Shown here piece after piece: positions 33,825 through 46,071 of a stretch of 64,000 nt of DNA (position 1 is the first letter of the stretch; each line of letters opens with the position of its first letter). Source of the stretch: Aeromicrobium phoceense. Its GTDB lineage: Bacteria > Actinomycetota > Actinomycetes > Propionibacteriales > Nocardioidaceae. Both the position numbers and the translations under genes were made by a program. The notes below the pieces were generated by a model, which worked only from the letters and a program-made list of their open reading frames with translations, was not told the origin of the DNA and searched no databases. The stretch lies in the NCBI RefSeq assembly GCF_013868155.1, contig NZ_JACEOG010000001.1, forward strand, positions 2,046,001 through 2,110,000. Reading direction: 5' to 3'.

Positions 33825-35834
33825 GTGGGATTGACCGGGGCGCTCAAGCGCGCTCTCATCGGACAGAAGCTGCGCACCTCCCAGATGGGCGAGACCCTGC
33901 TCCCCAAGCGGATCGCGCTGCCGGTGTTCGCCAGCGATGCTCTGTCGTCCGTGGCCTATGCGCCGGACGAGATCTTCCTGACCCTGTCGATGGGCGGACT
34001 GACGGCATACGCGTTCAACTGGCAGGTCGGCCTGGCGGTCGTCGTGGTCATGCTCACGGTGGTCGCCTCGTACCGCCAGAACGTGCGCGCCTACCCCAGC
34101 GGCGGTGGCGACTACGAGGTCGCGACCGTCAACCTGGGCCGCAACGCCGGTCTCACCGTGGCCAGTGCGCTCATGGTCGACTACGTGCTCACGGTCGCGG
34201 TCTCGATCTCCTCGGGTGTCCAGAACGCCGCCGCGGCGCTGCCGTTCCTCAAGGGTCACGAGGCCGTCACCGCCGTGGGGCTCGTGGCACTGCTCACCGC
34301 CATGAACCTGCGGGGCACGAAGGAGTCGGGTCGCGCGTTCGCGATCCCCACCTACCTGTTCATGATCGCGATCGCGCTGATGGCCGGCTGGGGCTACATC
34401 GAGTACGCGCTCGGCACGCTGCCCGAGGTCGAGAGCGCCAAGTACGACATCGCGGCCGAGGAGCCGTTCACCGGGGCGATCTCCGGGATCGCGATGGCCT
34501 ACCTGCTGGCGCGCGCCTTCTCGTCCGGCTGTGCGGCGCTGACGGGCGTCGAGGCGATCAGCAACGGCGTCCCGGCCTTCCGCAAGCCGAAGAGCCGCAA
34601 CGCGGCCACGACCCTGCTGCTGCTCGGGACGATCTCCATCGCGATGCTGATGAGCATCATCGTGCTCGCCGACCTGATGAACCTGCGCTACGTCGAGGAC
34701 CCGGCCCACCAGCTGCTCCTCAACGGTCAGCCGGTCGGGGACGGGTACGAGCAGGAGACGGTGATCGGCCAGCTCGCCGGGGCGCTCTTCCACGACGTCC
34801 CGCCGCTGTTCTACTTCGTCATCGCGTGCACGGGCATCATCCTCGTGCTCGCGGCGAACACCGCGTTCAACGGCTTCCCGGTCCTCGGCTCGATCCTCGC
34901 GCGCGACGGGTTCCTGCCGCGCCAGCTGCACACCCGCGGCGACCGGCTGGCCTTCAGCAACGGCATCCTGGCCCTCGCGGCGGCGGCCTCGGTGCTCATC
35001 GTGGCGTTCGACGCCGAGGTCACCAAGCTGATCCAGCTCTACATCGTCGGGGTCTTCGTCTCGTTCACGCTGAGCCAGCTCGGGATGATCCGGCACTGGA
35101 CGCGCCACCTGCGGACCGAGTCCGACCCGGGGGAGCGGAACCGGATGCGGCGCTCGCGCGTCGTCAACGCGTTCGGCCTGGCGATGACGGCCACGGTCCT
35201 CGTGATCGTGCTCATCACCAAGTTCCTCGCCGGGGCGTGGATCGCGATCCTGGCGATGGTGATCGTGTTCGTGGTCATGCGCGCCATCGCCCGCCACTAC
35301 GACCGCGTGGCGCTCGAGCTCGCGGTGGATGAAGCCGACGTCGCGCTGCCGGCCCGTGTCCACGGCGTCGTGCTCGTCAGCAAGCTGCACAAGCCGGCCA
35401 TGCGAGCGATCGCCTACGCGCGGCTGGCCGGCTCCGGCACGCTCGAGGCGGTCACGGTCGACCTCGATCCCGACGAGACCGCCGAGCTGACGCGTCGCTG
35501 GGACGAGCTCCGGGTGCCGATCCCGCTGCGCGTGCTCGACTCGCCCTTCCGCGAGGTCGTGCGTCCGGTCATGCGGTACGTGAAGGCGCGGCGCTCGCAG
35601 AACCCGCGCGACCTCGTCACGGTCTACGTCCCCGAGTACGTCGTCGGCCGCTGGTGGGAGCAGTTGCTGCACAACCAGACCGCCCTGCGCCTCAAGGCCC
35701 GCCTGCTCTTCGTGCCGGGCGTGCTCGTCGTCAGCGTGCCGTTCCAGCTGGCCTCGGCGAAGCGGATGGCTGCGGTCGACTCGCGCCCGACGGCCGGCGA
35801 CGTCCGGCGCGGCATAGGCAGGGAGGAGCGATGA
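33825..35834 (+). CDS. APC superfamily permease, KimA-like potassium transporter
   Basis: 669 residues: about 12 membrane helices (30-480) and a long cytosolic C-terminal domain (490-669) with HGVVLVSKLHKPAMRAIAYA. The first helix contains PVFASDALSSVAYAPDEI, like the start of KimA, the high-affinity K+/H+ symporter controlled by cyclic-di-AMP in Bacillus; GGGDYEVA and SSGCAALTGVEAISNG are further APC marks. Amino-acid permease is the alternative, but length, the C-domain and divergent trkA genes favour potassium. The stop overlaps the methyltransferase ATG (ATGA). Confidence 0.85.
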   Translation: MGLTGALKRALIGQKLRTSQMGETLLPKRIALPVFASDALSSVAYAPDEIFLTLSMGGLTAYAFNWQVGLAVVVVMLTVVASYRQNVRAYPSGGGDYEVATVNLGRNAGLTVASALMVDYVLTVAVSISSGVQNAAAALPFLKGHEAVTAVGLVALLTAMNLRGTKESGRAFAIPTYLFMIAIALMAGWGYIEYALGTLPEVESAKYDIAAEEPFTGAISGIAMAYLLARAFSSGCAALTGVEAISNGVPAFRKPKSRNAATTLLLLGTISIAMLMSIIVLADLMNLRYVEDPAHQLLLNGQPVGDGYEQETVIGQLAGALFHDVPPLFYFVIACTGIILVLAANTAFNGFPVLGSILARDGFLPRQLHTRGDRLAFSNGILALAAAASVLIVAFDAEVTKLIQLYIVGVFVSFTLSQLGMIRHWTRHLRTESDPGERNRMRRSRVVNAFGLAMTATVLVIVLITKFLAGAWIAILAMVIVFVVMRAIARHYDRVALELAVDEADVALPARVHGVVLVSKLHKPAMRAIAYARLAGSGTLEAVTVDLDPDETAELTRRWDELRVPIPLRVLDSPFREVVRPVMRYVKARRSQNPRDLVTVYVPEYVVGRWWEQLLHNQTALRLKARLLFVPGVLVVSVPFQLASAKRMAAVDSRPTAGDVRRGIGREER

Positions 35835-37033
35835 CCGACGATCCCGTGGTCACCGTCGGACCCGTCGCCCACGGCGGCCACTGCGTGGCCCGCCTGGACG
35901 GCCAGGTGGTCTTCGTGCGGCACGCGCTCCCCGGCGAGGTGGTGAGGATCCGCGTCACCGACCGCACGAAGCGCTTCCTGCGCGCCGACGCGATCGAGAT
36001 CCTCGAGGCGTCGCCCGACCGCGTCACCCCTCCGTGCCCCCTCGCCCGGCCGGGCCTGTGCGGTGGCTGCGACTTCCAGCACGTCTCGGAGGAGGGCCAG
36101 CTGACACTGCTCACCGACGTCGTCCGCGAGCAGCTCCAGCGGCTCGCCGGACTCGACTGGGACGGTCGCGTCGAGTCGGTCGGCCCCCTGCTCGACTGGC
36201 GCACCCGTGTGATCTGGTCCGTCGCCGAGAACGGGATGGCCGGCCTGCGCCGGCACCGCAGCCACGACGTCATCCCCGTGGAGGACTGCCCGATCGCGCA
36301 CCCCGGCCTGCCCGACGTCAGCCGCCAGCTGTGGGACGAGCCGCGCGTGGAGACGATCGTCTCGTCCACGGGGCAGCGGCTGCTCGTCACGGACGCGACG
36401 ATCGGCGACGAGCTGGAGGCGCAGGCCGACGGCGTCGTCGCCTCCGACGGCTCGGTCCGCGCCGGCACCGGCACCCTCGTCGAGGAGGTCAAGGGGCGGC
36501 GCTTCGCCGTGAGCGGCTCGGGCTTCTGGCAGGTGCACCCGGCGTCCGCCACCACCCTGGTCGATGCGGTCCTCGCCGGCGCCGACGTCCGACCGGGCGA
36601 CCGCGTGCTCGACCTCTACGCGGGGGCCGGCCTCTTCTCGGCGTTCCTCGCCGAGGCCTGCGCCCCGGGCGAGCTGGTGAGCGTCGAGGGCAATCGCCGC
36701 GCCTCGGCCGACGCGGGGGAAAACCTTGCCGACCGGCCGAACGCGGCCGTCGTCCACGCTCCCGTGGAGCGCGCGCTGCGACGCGGCATCCTCGGGGCCC
36801 GCGCCGACGTCGTCGTCCTCGACCCGCCGCGCACCGGCGCGAAGGAGGCGGTCGCGGCCATCGCCGCGCTGGAGCCCCGACGGATCGTCTACGTCGCGTG
36901 CGACCCGGCCGCGCTCGCCCGCGACCTGGCCACGTTCGGCCAGCTGGGCTACGGGCTCGAGTCGCTGCGTGGCTTCGCCCTGTTCCCCATGACGCACCAC
37001 GTGGAGTGCGTCGCGGTGCTTGCGCGGGCGTGA
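35831..37033 (+). CDS. TRAM-domain Fe-S RNA (uracil-5-)methyltransferase
   Basis: 400 residues. TRAM domain (about 5-60), then CPLARPGLCGGC with a later Cys giving the [4Fe-4S] site, a SAM-binding core (VLDLYAGAGLFSAFLAE, VVVLDPPRTGAKEAV) and catalytic Cys in YVACDPAALARD. This is the RlmD/TrmA-like class that makes 5-methyluridine in rRNA or tRNA; the target cannot be told. Counterpart of Rv2689c, next to the same permease in mycobacteria. Start fixed by GGGAGGAG and the ATGA overlap. Confidence 0.93.
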   Translation: MTDDPVVTVGPVAHGGHCVARLDGQVVFVRHALPGEVVRIRVTDRTKRFLRADAIEILEASPDRVTPPCPLARPGLCGGCDFQHVSEEGQLTLLTDVVREQLQRLAGLDWDGRVESVGPLLDWRTRVIWSVAENGMAGLRRHRSHDVIPVEDCPIAHPGLPDVSRQLWDEPRVETIVSSTGQRLLVTDATIGDELEAQADGVVASDGSVRAGTGTLVEEVKGRRFAVSGSGFWQVHPASATTLVDAVLAGADVRPGDRVLDLYAGAGLFSAFLAEACAPGELVSVEGNRRASADAGENLADRPNAAVVHAPVERALRRGILGARADVVVLDPPRTGAKEAVAAIAALEPRRIVYVACDPAALARDLATFGQLGYGLESLRGFALFPMTHHVECVAVLARA

Positions 37034-37055
37034 CCCGTCCGGTTGAGTCACCCCC

Positions 37056-39560
37056 GTGACGTACGCCGACCCCCATGCCTGCCCCGCCTGCCGAGGGATG
37101 ATCAGCGCAGCGATGACCTGTCCTCGCTGCGGGTTCGACCTCGGCTCCGTGGAGGCGCAGCGCCTGTGGGGGCTGTTCGTCGAAGCCGACCGGCTCGTGG
37201 CCGAGGGACGCGCCCGCCAGCAGGTCGGCGCGACGACGCCCGCTGCCGCTGCGGCGACGACCCCCGCCGCGGGGACGACGTCGCTCCCGTCCGCCCCGAC
37301 GCCGACGCCGGCGCCGGCTCCGGCTCGCACGTGGTCGACGGGCTCGATCCTGCTCGGCCTCGGTGCCGTGTGCCTGGTCGTCGCGGGCATCATCTTCGCG
37401 ACCGTGGCCTGGGGCTCCCTCGGTGTGCTCGGCAGGGCGGCGATCCTGCTGGTGGTCACCGCCCTCGTCGGCCTCGCGGCCCGCTGGGCCACGCGCCGCG
37501 GGCTCGACAACACCGCCGAGGCGCTCTGGGCCGTCTTCCTCGGCTTCGTCACGGTGGACCTGCTGGCCGCCGTGGCCGAGGGTCTCTTCGGGCTCGAGTG
37601 GTCCGACTTCGCGCTCGTCTCGGTGGTCTGGACCGGCGTGCTCGTCGGCGCGGGAGTGGCGATCGTCCGGTCGTCCGAGGCGCCGCTGGGCCGTCGCCTC
37701 GTCAGCCCGCAGCTGGTGGCGGGCCTCGCCCCGTACGTCAGTGCCCCCGCCGTCATGGTGCGCCTGGGGGACCTCGGCGAGGGTGCCGATCTCTGGTTCT
37801 GGGCCGCGGCCGCGGCACTCGTGCTGCCGCTGGTGGTCGTCGCCGTCGGCCACCGGACGGGCCTGCGCTGGATGCTGTGGCCCAGCGCACTGCTCTCGCT
37901 GCTCCTCGCTGTCGTTCTCGTGGCTCTCGCGATCGACGCGTCGCAGGCCGGGTCGCCGGTCCTGGGTCCGACCGAGGCGCTGCCGACCATCGTGCTGGCT
38001 GCCCTCGCCGTGGGCGGGGCCGTCGTGGTGCCCCGCCTCCGCGTCTGGCTCACCGCCTTCGCGGTGTCCGCCGCGCTCTACCTGGTGGGCGTGGCGGCCC
38101 AGGGTGCGGCGTGGAGCGCCGACGTCGTCACGTCGGCGGCGGGTCTGACGGCCGTCGCGGTGCTCGTGGCCCTGCTCGCGTGGTTCGTGGTCCGTGAGGA
38201 CGACTGGTCCCTCGGCACCCGGTGGGCCGCGGTCGCCGGTGGCACCGCCGCGCTGCTGTGGTGCGGGGCCGTGGCGCTCTCCAACGCCGAGCGCGCGGAC
38301 GAGGCCGGCTGGTTCTCCTCGCCATCCGACGTGTGGGTGCGCCCCAACGAGCTCGACATCACGGAGGGGTGGTGGGTGCTGGCCGTCGCCGTGCCCGTGA
38401 TCGCCGCGTGGCTCGCCACGACGCGCTGGCCGGCGCCGAGGCTCGCTCCGCCGGAGTGGCGGGTCCCGGTCGCGCTCGTCGCAGCCGGCGCCGCCGTGGT
38501 CACGGCGGTCGGCTCGTCGACGCTGCCCTTCCTCGTGCACGCCGTCGTGCTCGTCGTGGTCGGTGCCGCGCTCGCGGTCGCCCTGCGGAAGGCGCTGTGG
38601 GGGTTCGCGATCGTCCCGGTGGGCGTCGTGGCCCTCGCGATGGTCGTGGTGCCCCTCGGAGGACCCGTCACCGCGTGGGCGTGGGGGATCGCTGCCGCGG
38701 GCGCTCTCGTGTGTGCCGTCGTGGGTCTCGAGGAGCCTCCGGGTCCGCGTCGCGCGATCTCGGCTGCTGCCGCCGGGCTCACCGCGTTCGCGATCGTCGC
38801 CACGGTCGCGCAGGTCGCCGACCTCGCCGACGTCGCCCCCGGGGCGTGGGGACCGATCGTCGTGGGCGTGGCGGCTGGACTGCTGCTGCTGACCCTCGCG
38901 CTCGACGAGCTGCCCTGGCACCGCACGGCGGTGGAGGTCGTGGTCGCCGCGACCCTGCTCGTCACCGTGGTGCGCGAGGGCGACGACCTGGCCCTCGTCT
39001 CCCTGCTGCTCACGATCGGCGCGGTCGCCTCGGCCGTGGTGGGCCTGCTCGACGACGACCGCACGCACCTGCGCTGGGTCGCCGCCGGACTCACCGGCGC
39101 CGCCTGGGTCGCTCGACTGGCCGCCAGCGAGGTGGAGACCGTCGAGGCGTACACGGCGCCGTTCGCCGTGGCCGTCCTCCTGGCGGGCTGGTGGCACCTG
39201 CGCTCCCACCCGGAGAGCCGCACGTGGGTCGCCCTCACGCCCGGACTCCTGCTGGCCTTCCTGCCGTCGCTGCCCCAAGCGCTGGAGGACCCGACCAGTC
39301 TGCGCGCCCTGCTGCTCGGTCTGGTCGCCGCCGCATCCCTCGCCGCCGGGCTCGTGCTGCGGTGGGGCGCACCGGTCATCGCCGGCGCGGCGGTCCTGCT
39401 GGTGCTGGTCCTGGCGAACGTCGGCCCGACGGCGCTGGGACTGCAGCGCTGGATCCTCATCGCGATCGCCGGGCTGATCCTGCTCGTGGTGGGTACCACC
39501 TGGGAGAAGCGAGTCGCTGAGGGTCGCGCCCTGCTGGTGCGCATCGCCGCGCTGAGGTGA
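37056..39560 (+). CDS. Large polytopic membrane protein with N-terminal zinc ribbon (SCO7613-like)
   Basis: 834 residues. N-terminal zinc ribbon (ACPACRGMI, MTCPRCGFDLG), a short helix with RLWGLFVEADRLVAEGR, an Ala/Thr/Pro linker, then about 20-24 membrane helices filling the rest. This layout matches the SCO7613 C-terminal domain membrane proteins of actinobacteria, whose function is unknown. GTG 37056 has TTGAGT seven bases before it, a weak version of the leaderless pattern. Long Arg/His-rich frames on the opposite strand are artefacts of base bias. Confidence 0.8.
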   Translation: MTYADPHACPACRGMISAAMTCPRCGFDLGSVEAQRLWGLFVEADRLVAEGRARQQVGATTPAAAAATTPAAGTTSLPSAPTPTPAPAPARTWSTGSILLGLGAVCLVVAGIIFATVAWGSLGVLGRAAILLVVTALVGLAARWATRRGLDNTAEALWAVFLGFVTVDLLAAVAEGLFGLEWSDFALVSVVWTGVLVGAGVAIVRSSEAPLGRRLVSPQLVAGLAPYVSAPAVMVRLGDLGEGADLWFWAAAAALVLPLVVVAVGHRTGLRWMLWPSALLSLLLAVVLVALAIDASQAGSPVLGPTEALPTIVLAALAVGGAVVVPRLRVWLTAFAVSAALYLVGVAAQGAAWSADVVTSAAGLTAVAVLVALLAWFVVREDDWSLGTRWAAVAGGTAALLWCGAVALSNAERADEAGWFSSPSDVWVRPNELDITEGWWVLAVAVPVIAAWLATTRWPAPRLAPPEWRVPVALVAAGAAVVTAVGSSTLPFLVHAVVLVVVGAALAVALRKALWGFAIVPVGVVALAMVVVPLGGPVTAWAWGIAAAGALVCAVVGLEEPPGPRRAISAAAAGLTAFAIVATVAQVADLADVAPGAWGPIVVGVAAGLLLLTLALDELPWHRTAVEVVVAATLLVTVVREGDDLALVSLLLTIGAVASAVVGLLDDDRTHLRWVAAGLTGAAWVARLAASEVETVEAYTAPFAVAVLLAGWWHLRSHPESRTWVALTPGLLLAFLPSLPQALEDPTSLRALLLGLVAAASLAAGLVLRWGAPVIAGAAVLLVLVLANVGPTALGLQRWILIAIAGLILLVVGTTWEKRVAEGRALLVRIAALR

Positions 39561-39603
39561 GGGTCACCTGAGCGGAGCGCTTCCGGACATCGTTTGATAT
39601 CGT

Positions 39604-39623
39604 TTATCTTGACATCAAGATAA
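39604..39623. promoter_or_regulatory. 20-bp palindromic operator over the aconitase -35
   Basis: TTATCTTGA-CA-TCAAGATAA: two perfect 9-bp arms around a 2-bp centre, in one of the most AT-rich spots of the window. It contains the -35 TTGACA, so a bound protein would block the promoter. MarR-family regulators such as TamR control aconitase in Streptomyces; a link is inference. Confidence 0.75.
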
Positions 39624-39637
39624 CTGGTACTTAGGCC
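39610..39637 (+). promoter_or_regulatory. acnA: Aconitase promoter, TTGACA-16-TAGGCC
   Basis: TTGACA at 39610-39615 is a perfect -35. TAGGCC 16 bases later is the likely -10, leaving a leader of about 57 nt before the ATG. Confidence 0.55.
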
Positions 39638-39701
39638 ATCCTGAACGCCCCCGGGCGGCCCCACGGGGGGCAGGATGGGAACACCAGTGAAGGAGAAGCC
39701 C

Positions 39702-42503
<2,802 letters not shown>

Positions 42504-42517
42504 GTGAGACGTCCTGG

Positions 42518-42548
42518 ACTGCCCGCCACCGTTCCGGTGGCGGGCAGT
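42518..42548 (+). terminator. Intrinsic terminator after acnA
   Basis: ACTGCCCGCCACC pairs with GGTGGCGGGCAGT (13 bp) around GTTCC, followed by TCTGCGT. Confidence 0.85.
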
Positions 42549-42596
42549 TCTGCGTCATGGGGTGTCCGGCGCGGCGGCGGATGATGGGATGGGGGA

Positions 42597-43103
42597 GTGA
42601 CGATCCACTCGGAGCACCCGTTCGTGCCGGCTGACCGCGACAAGGACGCCTTCCGCCGGCTCCGGGGCCGCCTCCCTGCCCCGGTCACGAGCGTTGCCGC
42701 CGGGGCGGGCCGCGACCGCGTCGGACTCACCGTCTCCTCGGTGCTGCTCGCTGACGGGGAGCCGGCCCGGATCGAGCTGCTCGTCGATCCCGACTCCGAC
42801 CTGGGGGAGTCGCTCGACGTGGGCTCCCGGGCCGCGGCCAGCGTGCTGCAGCCGGGCGACGACTACCTCGCCGAGGTGTTCGCGGGCCTGGCGCCGGCCC
42901 CGGGAGGCATGTTCACCGTGGGTCGCTGGACCGACTCCGCGTGGGGACCGCGGCTCGAGGACCGGTCGTGGTGCGGGTTCACCGTGGACGAGACGACCGA
43001 GATCGGCTGGTCGCTGCGCGTGACCGGAACGGTCCACGAGGTCGGCGTCGAGTCCTCCACCGGGACGGCCCACGCCCGCGGCCGCTTCCACGACCTCGGC
43101 TGA
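42597..43103 (+). CDS. Flavin-reductase-like FMN-binding protein
   Basis: 168 residues. [40 protein letters not shown] and [10 protein letters not shown] follow the split-barrel of flavin reductase family proteins, which bind FMN and reduce free flavin or act as oxidoreductase partners. Some family residues are diverged (a Gly-Leu-Thr-Val-Ser-Ser core is kept). GTG 42597 is preceded by GGGGGA. It lies alone between acnA and dxs. Substrate unknown. Confidence 0.65.
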   Translation: MTIHSEHPFVPADRDKDAFRRLRGRLPAPVTSVAAGAGRDRVGLTVSSVLLADGEPARIELLVDPDSDLGESLDVGSRAAASVLQPGDDYLAEVFAGLAPAPGGMFTVGRWTDSAWGPRLEDRSWCGFTVDETTEIGWSLRVTGTVHEVGVESSTGTAHARGRFHDLG

Positions 43104-43138
43104 CGGCCGGTCGTGGCGCCTCGCTGGCCGGGCGTCGT

Positions 43139-43144
43139 TACGAT
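43139..43144 (+). promoter_or_regulatory. dxs: -10 element TACGAT, leaderless start
   Basis: TACGAT is followed by six bases (GGAGGA, also ribosome-site-like but too close) and ATG 43151. Confidence 0.5.
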
Positions 43145-43150
43145 GGAGGA

Positions 43151-45040
43151 ATGCCGTCAGTGCTCAGCTCCGTGTCCGGTCCCGCCGACCTGCGACGCCT
43201 GGACGACGAATCGCTGACGCGGCTCGCTGCCGAGGTCCGTGAGTTGCTGATCGAGTCGGTGGCCGCCAACGGCGGACACCTCGGTCCCAACCTCGGCGTG
43301 GTCGAGCTGACGATCGCGCTGCACCGCGTGTTCGACTCCCCGAACGACAAGATCGTCTGGGACACCGGACACCAGGCGTACGTCCACAAGATGCTCACCG
43401 GCCGCGCCGAGCAGTTCGGCGACCTGCGCAAGGAGGGCGGCCTCTCCGGCTACCCCAGCCACGCCGAGTCGCCCCACGACTGGGTCGAGAACTCGCACGC
43501 CTCCACCTCGCTGTCCTACGCCGACGGCCTGGCGCGCGCCAACGCCGTGCAGGGCAAGGACGACCACGTCGTCGCGGTCATCGGCGACGGCGCGCTCACC
43601 GGTGGCATGGCGTGGGAGGCCATCAACAACATCTGCGCCGACAACTGCCGGCGCGTGGTGATCGTCGTCAACGACAACGGGCGTTCGTACACGCCCACCG
43701 TCGGTGGCCTGGCGAACCGCCTCACGCAGATCCGCACCAACCCGCGGTACGAGCCGGCCCTGAGCGCCATCCGCGAGCGGATGACCGCCGGCCCGAAGTT
43801 CGCCGAGGTCGCGTACGAGGCGCTCCACGCCATCAAGAAGGGCTTCAAGGACGTCCTCGCCCCGCAGGGCATGTTCGAGGACCTCGGCATCAAGTACCTC
43901 GGTCCGGTCGACGGACACGACCGCCACGCGATGGAGCAGGCGCTCACGGCGGCCCGCAACTTCGGCGGTCCCGTGCTCGTCCACGCGATCACCACGAAGG
44001 GCCATGGCTACGACATCGCCGTCGCCAACGAGAACGACCAGATGCACCAGGCGACCCCGTTCGACCGGCTGACGGGCGAGGCCATCAGCATCGCGCCCGC
44101 GGGCTGGACCTCCGTCTTCCGTGACGAGATCGTGCGCATCGCCGACGACCGCCCCGACGTCGTGGGCATCACCGCGGCCATGCTGTACCCCACGGGGCTC
44201 GACGCCTTCGCCGACAAGTTCCCCGATCGCGTCCTCGACGTCGGCATCGCCGAGCAGCACGCCGTCACCAGCGCCGCAGGCATGGCGATGGGCGGCCTGC
44301 ACCCGGTCGTCGCGGTGTACGCCACGTTCCTCAACCGCGCGTTCGACCAGGTCCTGATGGACGTGGCCCTGCACCGCCAGGGCGTCACGTTCGTGCTCGA
44401 CCGCGCCGGCGTTACCGGTGACGACGGCGCCAGCCACAACGGCATGTGGGACCTCTCCCTCATGCAGCTCGTCCCCGGCCTGCACCTGGCCGCCCCGCGT
44501 GACGGCAGCCGACTGCGGGAGCTGCTGCGCGAGGCCGTCGAGATCGACGACGCGCCGAGCGTGGTGCGCTTCGCCAAGGGCCCCGTGGCCCCCGACCTCG
44601 AGGCCGTCGACCGCGTCGGCGGTGTCGATGTCATGCACCGGTCCGACGACGCCCAGGTCCTCGTCGTCGGCGTCGGCACGATGGCCGCGATGGCGGTCGA
44701 CGTGGCCCAGCGCCTCGAGCAGGAGGGCGTGGCCGCGACGGCGATCGACCCCCGCTGGATCAAGCCGCTGGACCCGGCCGTGCTCGACCTGGCCGCCGAC
44801 CACCGTCTCGTGGTGACGATCGAGGACAACGGCCGCCAGGGCGGGGTGGGGTCCACGATCCTGCACGCCGTCAGCGACCGCGGCCTCGACGTGCCGGTGC
44901 GGATCCACGCCGTCGCGCAGGAGTTCCTCGACCACGCGAAGCGCGACGTGATCCTGCGCCGCCTCGGCCTGACCCCGGAGTCGATCACGCAGGACGCGCT
45001 GGCCCGGCTCGGGGAATGTCCCGAGGGTGACCGGCGTTGA
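43151..45040 (+). CDS. dxs: 1-deoxy-D-xylulose-5-phosphate synthase
   Basis: 629 residues. [18 protein letters not shown], thiamine diphosphate motif [17 protein letters not shown], and the transketolase C-half [21 protein letters not shown] are all present. It condenses pyruvate and glyceraldehyde-3-phosphate, the first step of the MEP isoprenoid pathway. It overlaps the PAC2 gene by four bases (TTGA). Mycobacterial dxs1 is in the same region. Confidence 0.97.
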   Translation: MPSVLSSVSGPADLRRLDDESLTRLAAEVRELLIESVAANGGHLGPNLGVVELTIALHRVFDSPNDKIVWDTGHQAYVHKMLTGRAEQFGDLRKEGGLSGYPSHAESPHDWVENSHASTSLSYADGLARANAVQGKDDHVVAVIGDGALTGGMAWEAINNICADNCRRVVIVVNDNGRSYTPTVGGLANRLTQIRTNPRYEPALSAIRERMTAGPKFAEVAYEALHAIKKGFKDVLAPQGMFEDLGIKYLGPVDGHDRHAMEQALTAARNFGGPVLVHAITTKGHGYDIAVANENDQMHQATPFDRLTGEAISIAPAGWTSVFRDEIVRIADDRPDVVGITAAMLYPTGLDAFADKFPDRVLDVGIAEQHAVTSAAGMAMGGLHPVVAVYATFLNRAFDQVLMDVALHRQGVTFVLDRAGVTGDDGASHNGMWDLSLMQLVPGLHLAAPRDGSRLRELLREAVEIDDAPSVVRFAKGPVAPDLEAVDRVGGVDVMHRSDDAQVLVVGVGTMAAMAVDVAQRLEQEGVAATAIDPRWIKPLDPAVLDLAADHRLVVTIEDNGRQGGVGSTILHAVSDRGLDVPVRIHAVAQEFLDHAKRDVILRRLGLTPESITQDALARLGECPEGDRR

Positions 45041-45933
45041 CTCCGAAGTGGTTCTCACGACGACGTTCCGATGAATACGAGCGCGACCCGATCCCGCTGA
45101 TCGTCGCCCTCGACGGCTTCCTGAGCGCGGGCTCCTCCTCGGTCCTCGCGGCCGAGCAGCTGCGCACCGACGGCGGCGAGGTGGTGCACGAGTTCGACCT
45201 CGACTCGATGTTCGACTACCGCGCCCGGCGGCCCCCGATCACGTTCCGGCGTGACCACTACGTCGACTACGTCGAGCCCGTCCTGCAGCTCACGCGTCAC
45301 ACCGACCGCGTCGGCACGCCGTACCTGCTGCTCGCCGGTCCCGAGCCCGACTTCGGCTGGGAGGCCTTCGCGGCCGAGACGATCGACGTCATCACCGAGC
45401 TGGGCGTCCCGCTCACGGTGGGCCTCGGTGGCGTGCCGATGGGCGTGCCGCACACGCGGCCGCCGCTGCTGACGATGCACGGCACCCGCCCCGAGCTGGT
45501 CGACCGGAAGAACTTCTGGAACGCCGAGGTCACGGTGCCGTCGTCCGCGCAGTCGCTGCTGGAGTTCCGGATGCGCGAGCACCGGCTCGACGCGATCGGC
45601 TACGTCGTGCACGTGCCGCACTACCTGGCGCAGATCGAGTACCCGACCGCCGCGATCGCCCTGCTGGAGGCCGTGGGCCTGCGCCTGGGCCTCGAGTTCG
45701 ACCTCGAGGACCTCCGGGCCCGCCAGCCCGAGTCCATCACCGAGATCGAGCAGCAGATCGCCGAGCAGGACGGTGAGCAGGTGCTGGCCGGCCTGGAGGA
45801 GCAGTACGACATCTTCAGCCGCGGCGCGGCCGAGTCGCTGCTCGCCGACGACGCCAGCCTCCCGACCGGAGACGAGCTCGCGAGCCAGCTGGAGCAGTTC
45901 CTGGCCAGGCAGCGCAAGGACGATCAGGGCTGA
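45037..45933 (+). CDS. PAC2 family protein
   Basis: 298 residues. [41 protein letters not shown] and [15 protein letters not shown] are the PAC2 (proteasome assembly chaperone) family core, ending in a helical acidic tail. In actinobacteria the role is not settled; a proteasome link is suggested only by the family name. A TTG start overlaps the dxs stop, with GAGGGTGA upstream; no other start fits the family N-terminus. A repeat element follows. Confidence 0.82.
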   Translation: MTPKWFSRRRSDEYERDPIPLIVALDGFLSAGSSSVLAAEQLRTDGGEVVHEFDLDSMFDYRARRPPITFRRDHYVDYVEPVLQLTRHTDRVGTPYLLLAGPEPDFGWEAFAAETIDVITELGVPLTVGLGGVPMGVPHTRPPLLTMHGTRPELVDRKNFWNAEVTVPSSAQSLLEFRMREHRLDAIGYVVHVPHYLAQIEYPTAAIALLEAVGLRLGLEFDLEDLRARQPESITEIEQQIAEQDGEQVLAGLEEQYDIFSRGAAESLLADDASLPTGDELASQLEQFLARQRKDDQG

Positions 45934-45944
45934 CCGAGCCTGGC

Positions 45945-45993
45945 GTGATCTCGATACACCGCCTCGCTTCGCTCGTCGGCACTCGATCACCGG
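45945..45993. repeat. Dispersed extragenic palindromic element, copy 3
   Basis: GTGATCTCGATACACC at the left and GTCGGCACTCGATCACCGG at the right end, 12 bases after the PAC2 stop. Here the flanking genes run the same way. Confidence 0.75.
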
Positions 45994-46058
45994 AAGTTGT
46001 GACGACGGTTACGGCTGCGCCGTGCCGTCGTCGGCCCGGCGACGCCGGCCGACTTCGA

Positions 46059-46064
46059 TAGGAT
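46059..46064 (+). promoter_or_regulatory. tesB: -10 element TAGGAT, leaderless start
   Basis: TAGGAT plus seven bases before GTG 46072. Confidence 0.6.
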
Positions 46065-46071
46065 CGCGATC

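Noticed and set aside
37043-37048. TTGAGT as a leaderless -10 for the large membrane protein
   Set aside because: Second position is T instead of A; spacing fits but the match is too weak to count.
36489-39278. 929-codon open frame antisense to the large membrane protein
   Set aside because: Composition is dominated by Arg, Gly, His and Asp with no hydrophobic pattern or motif; it mirrors the third-position G+C bias of the real gene on the other strand.
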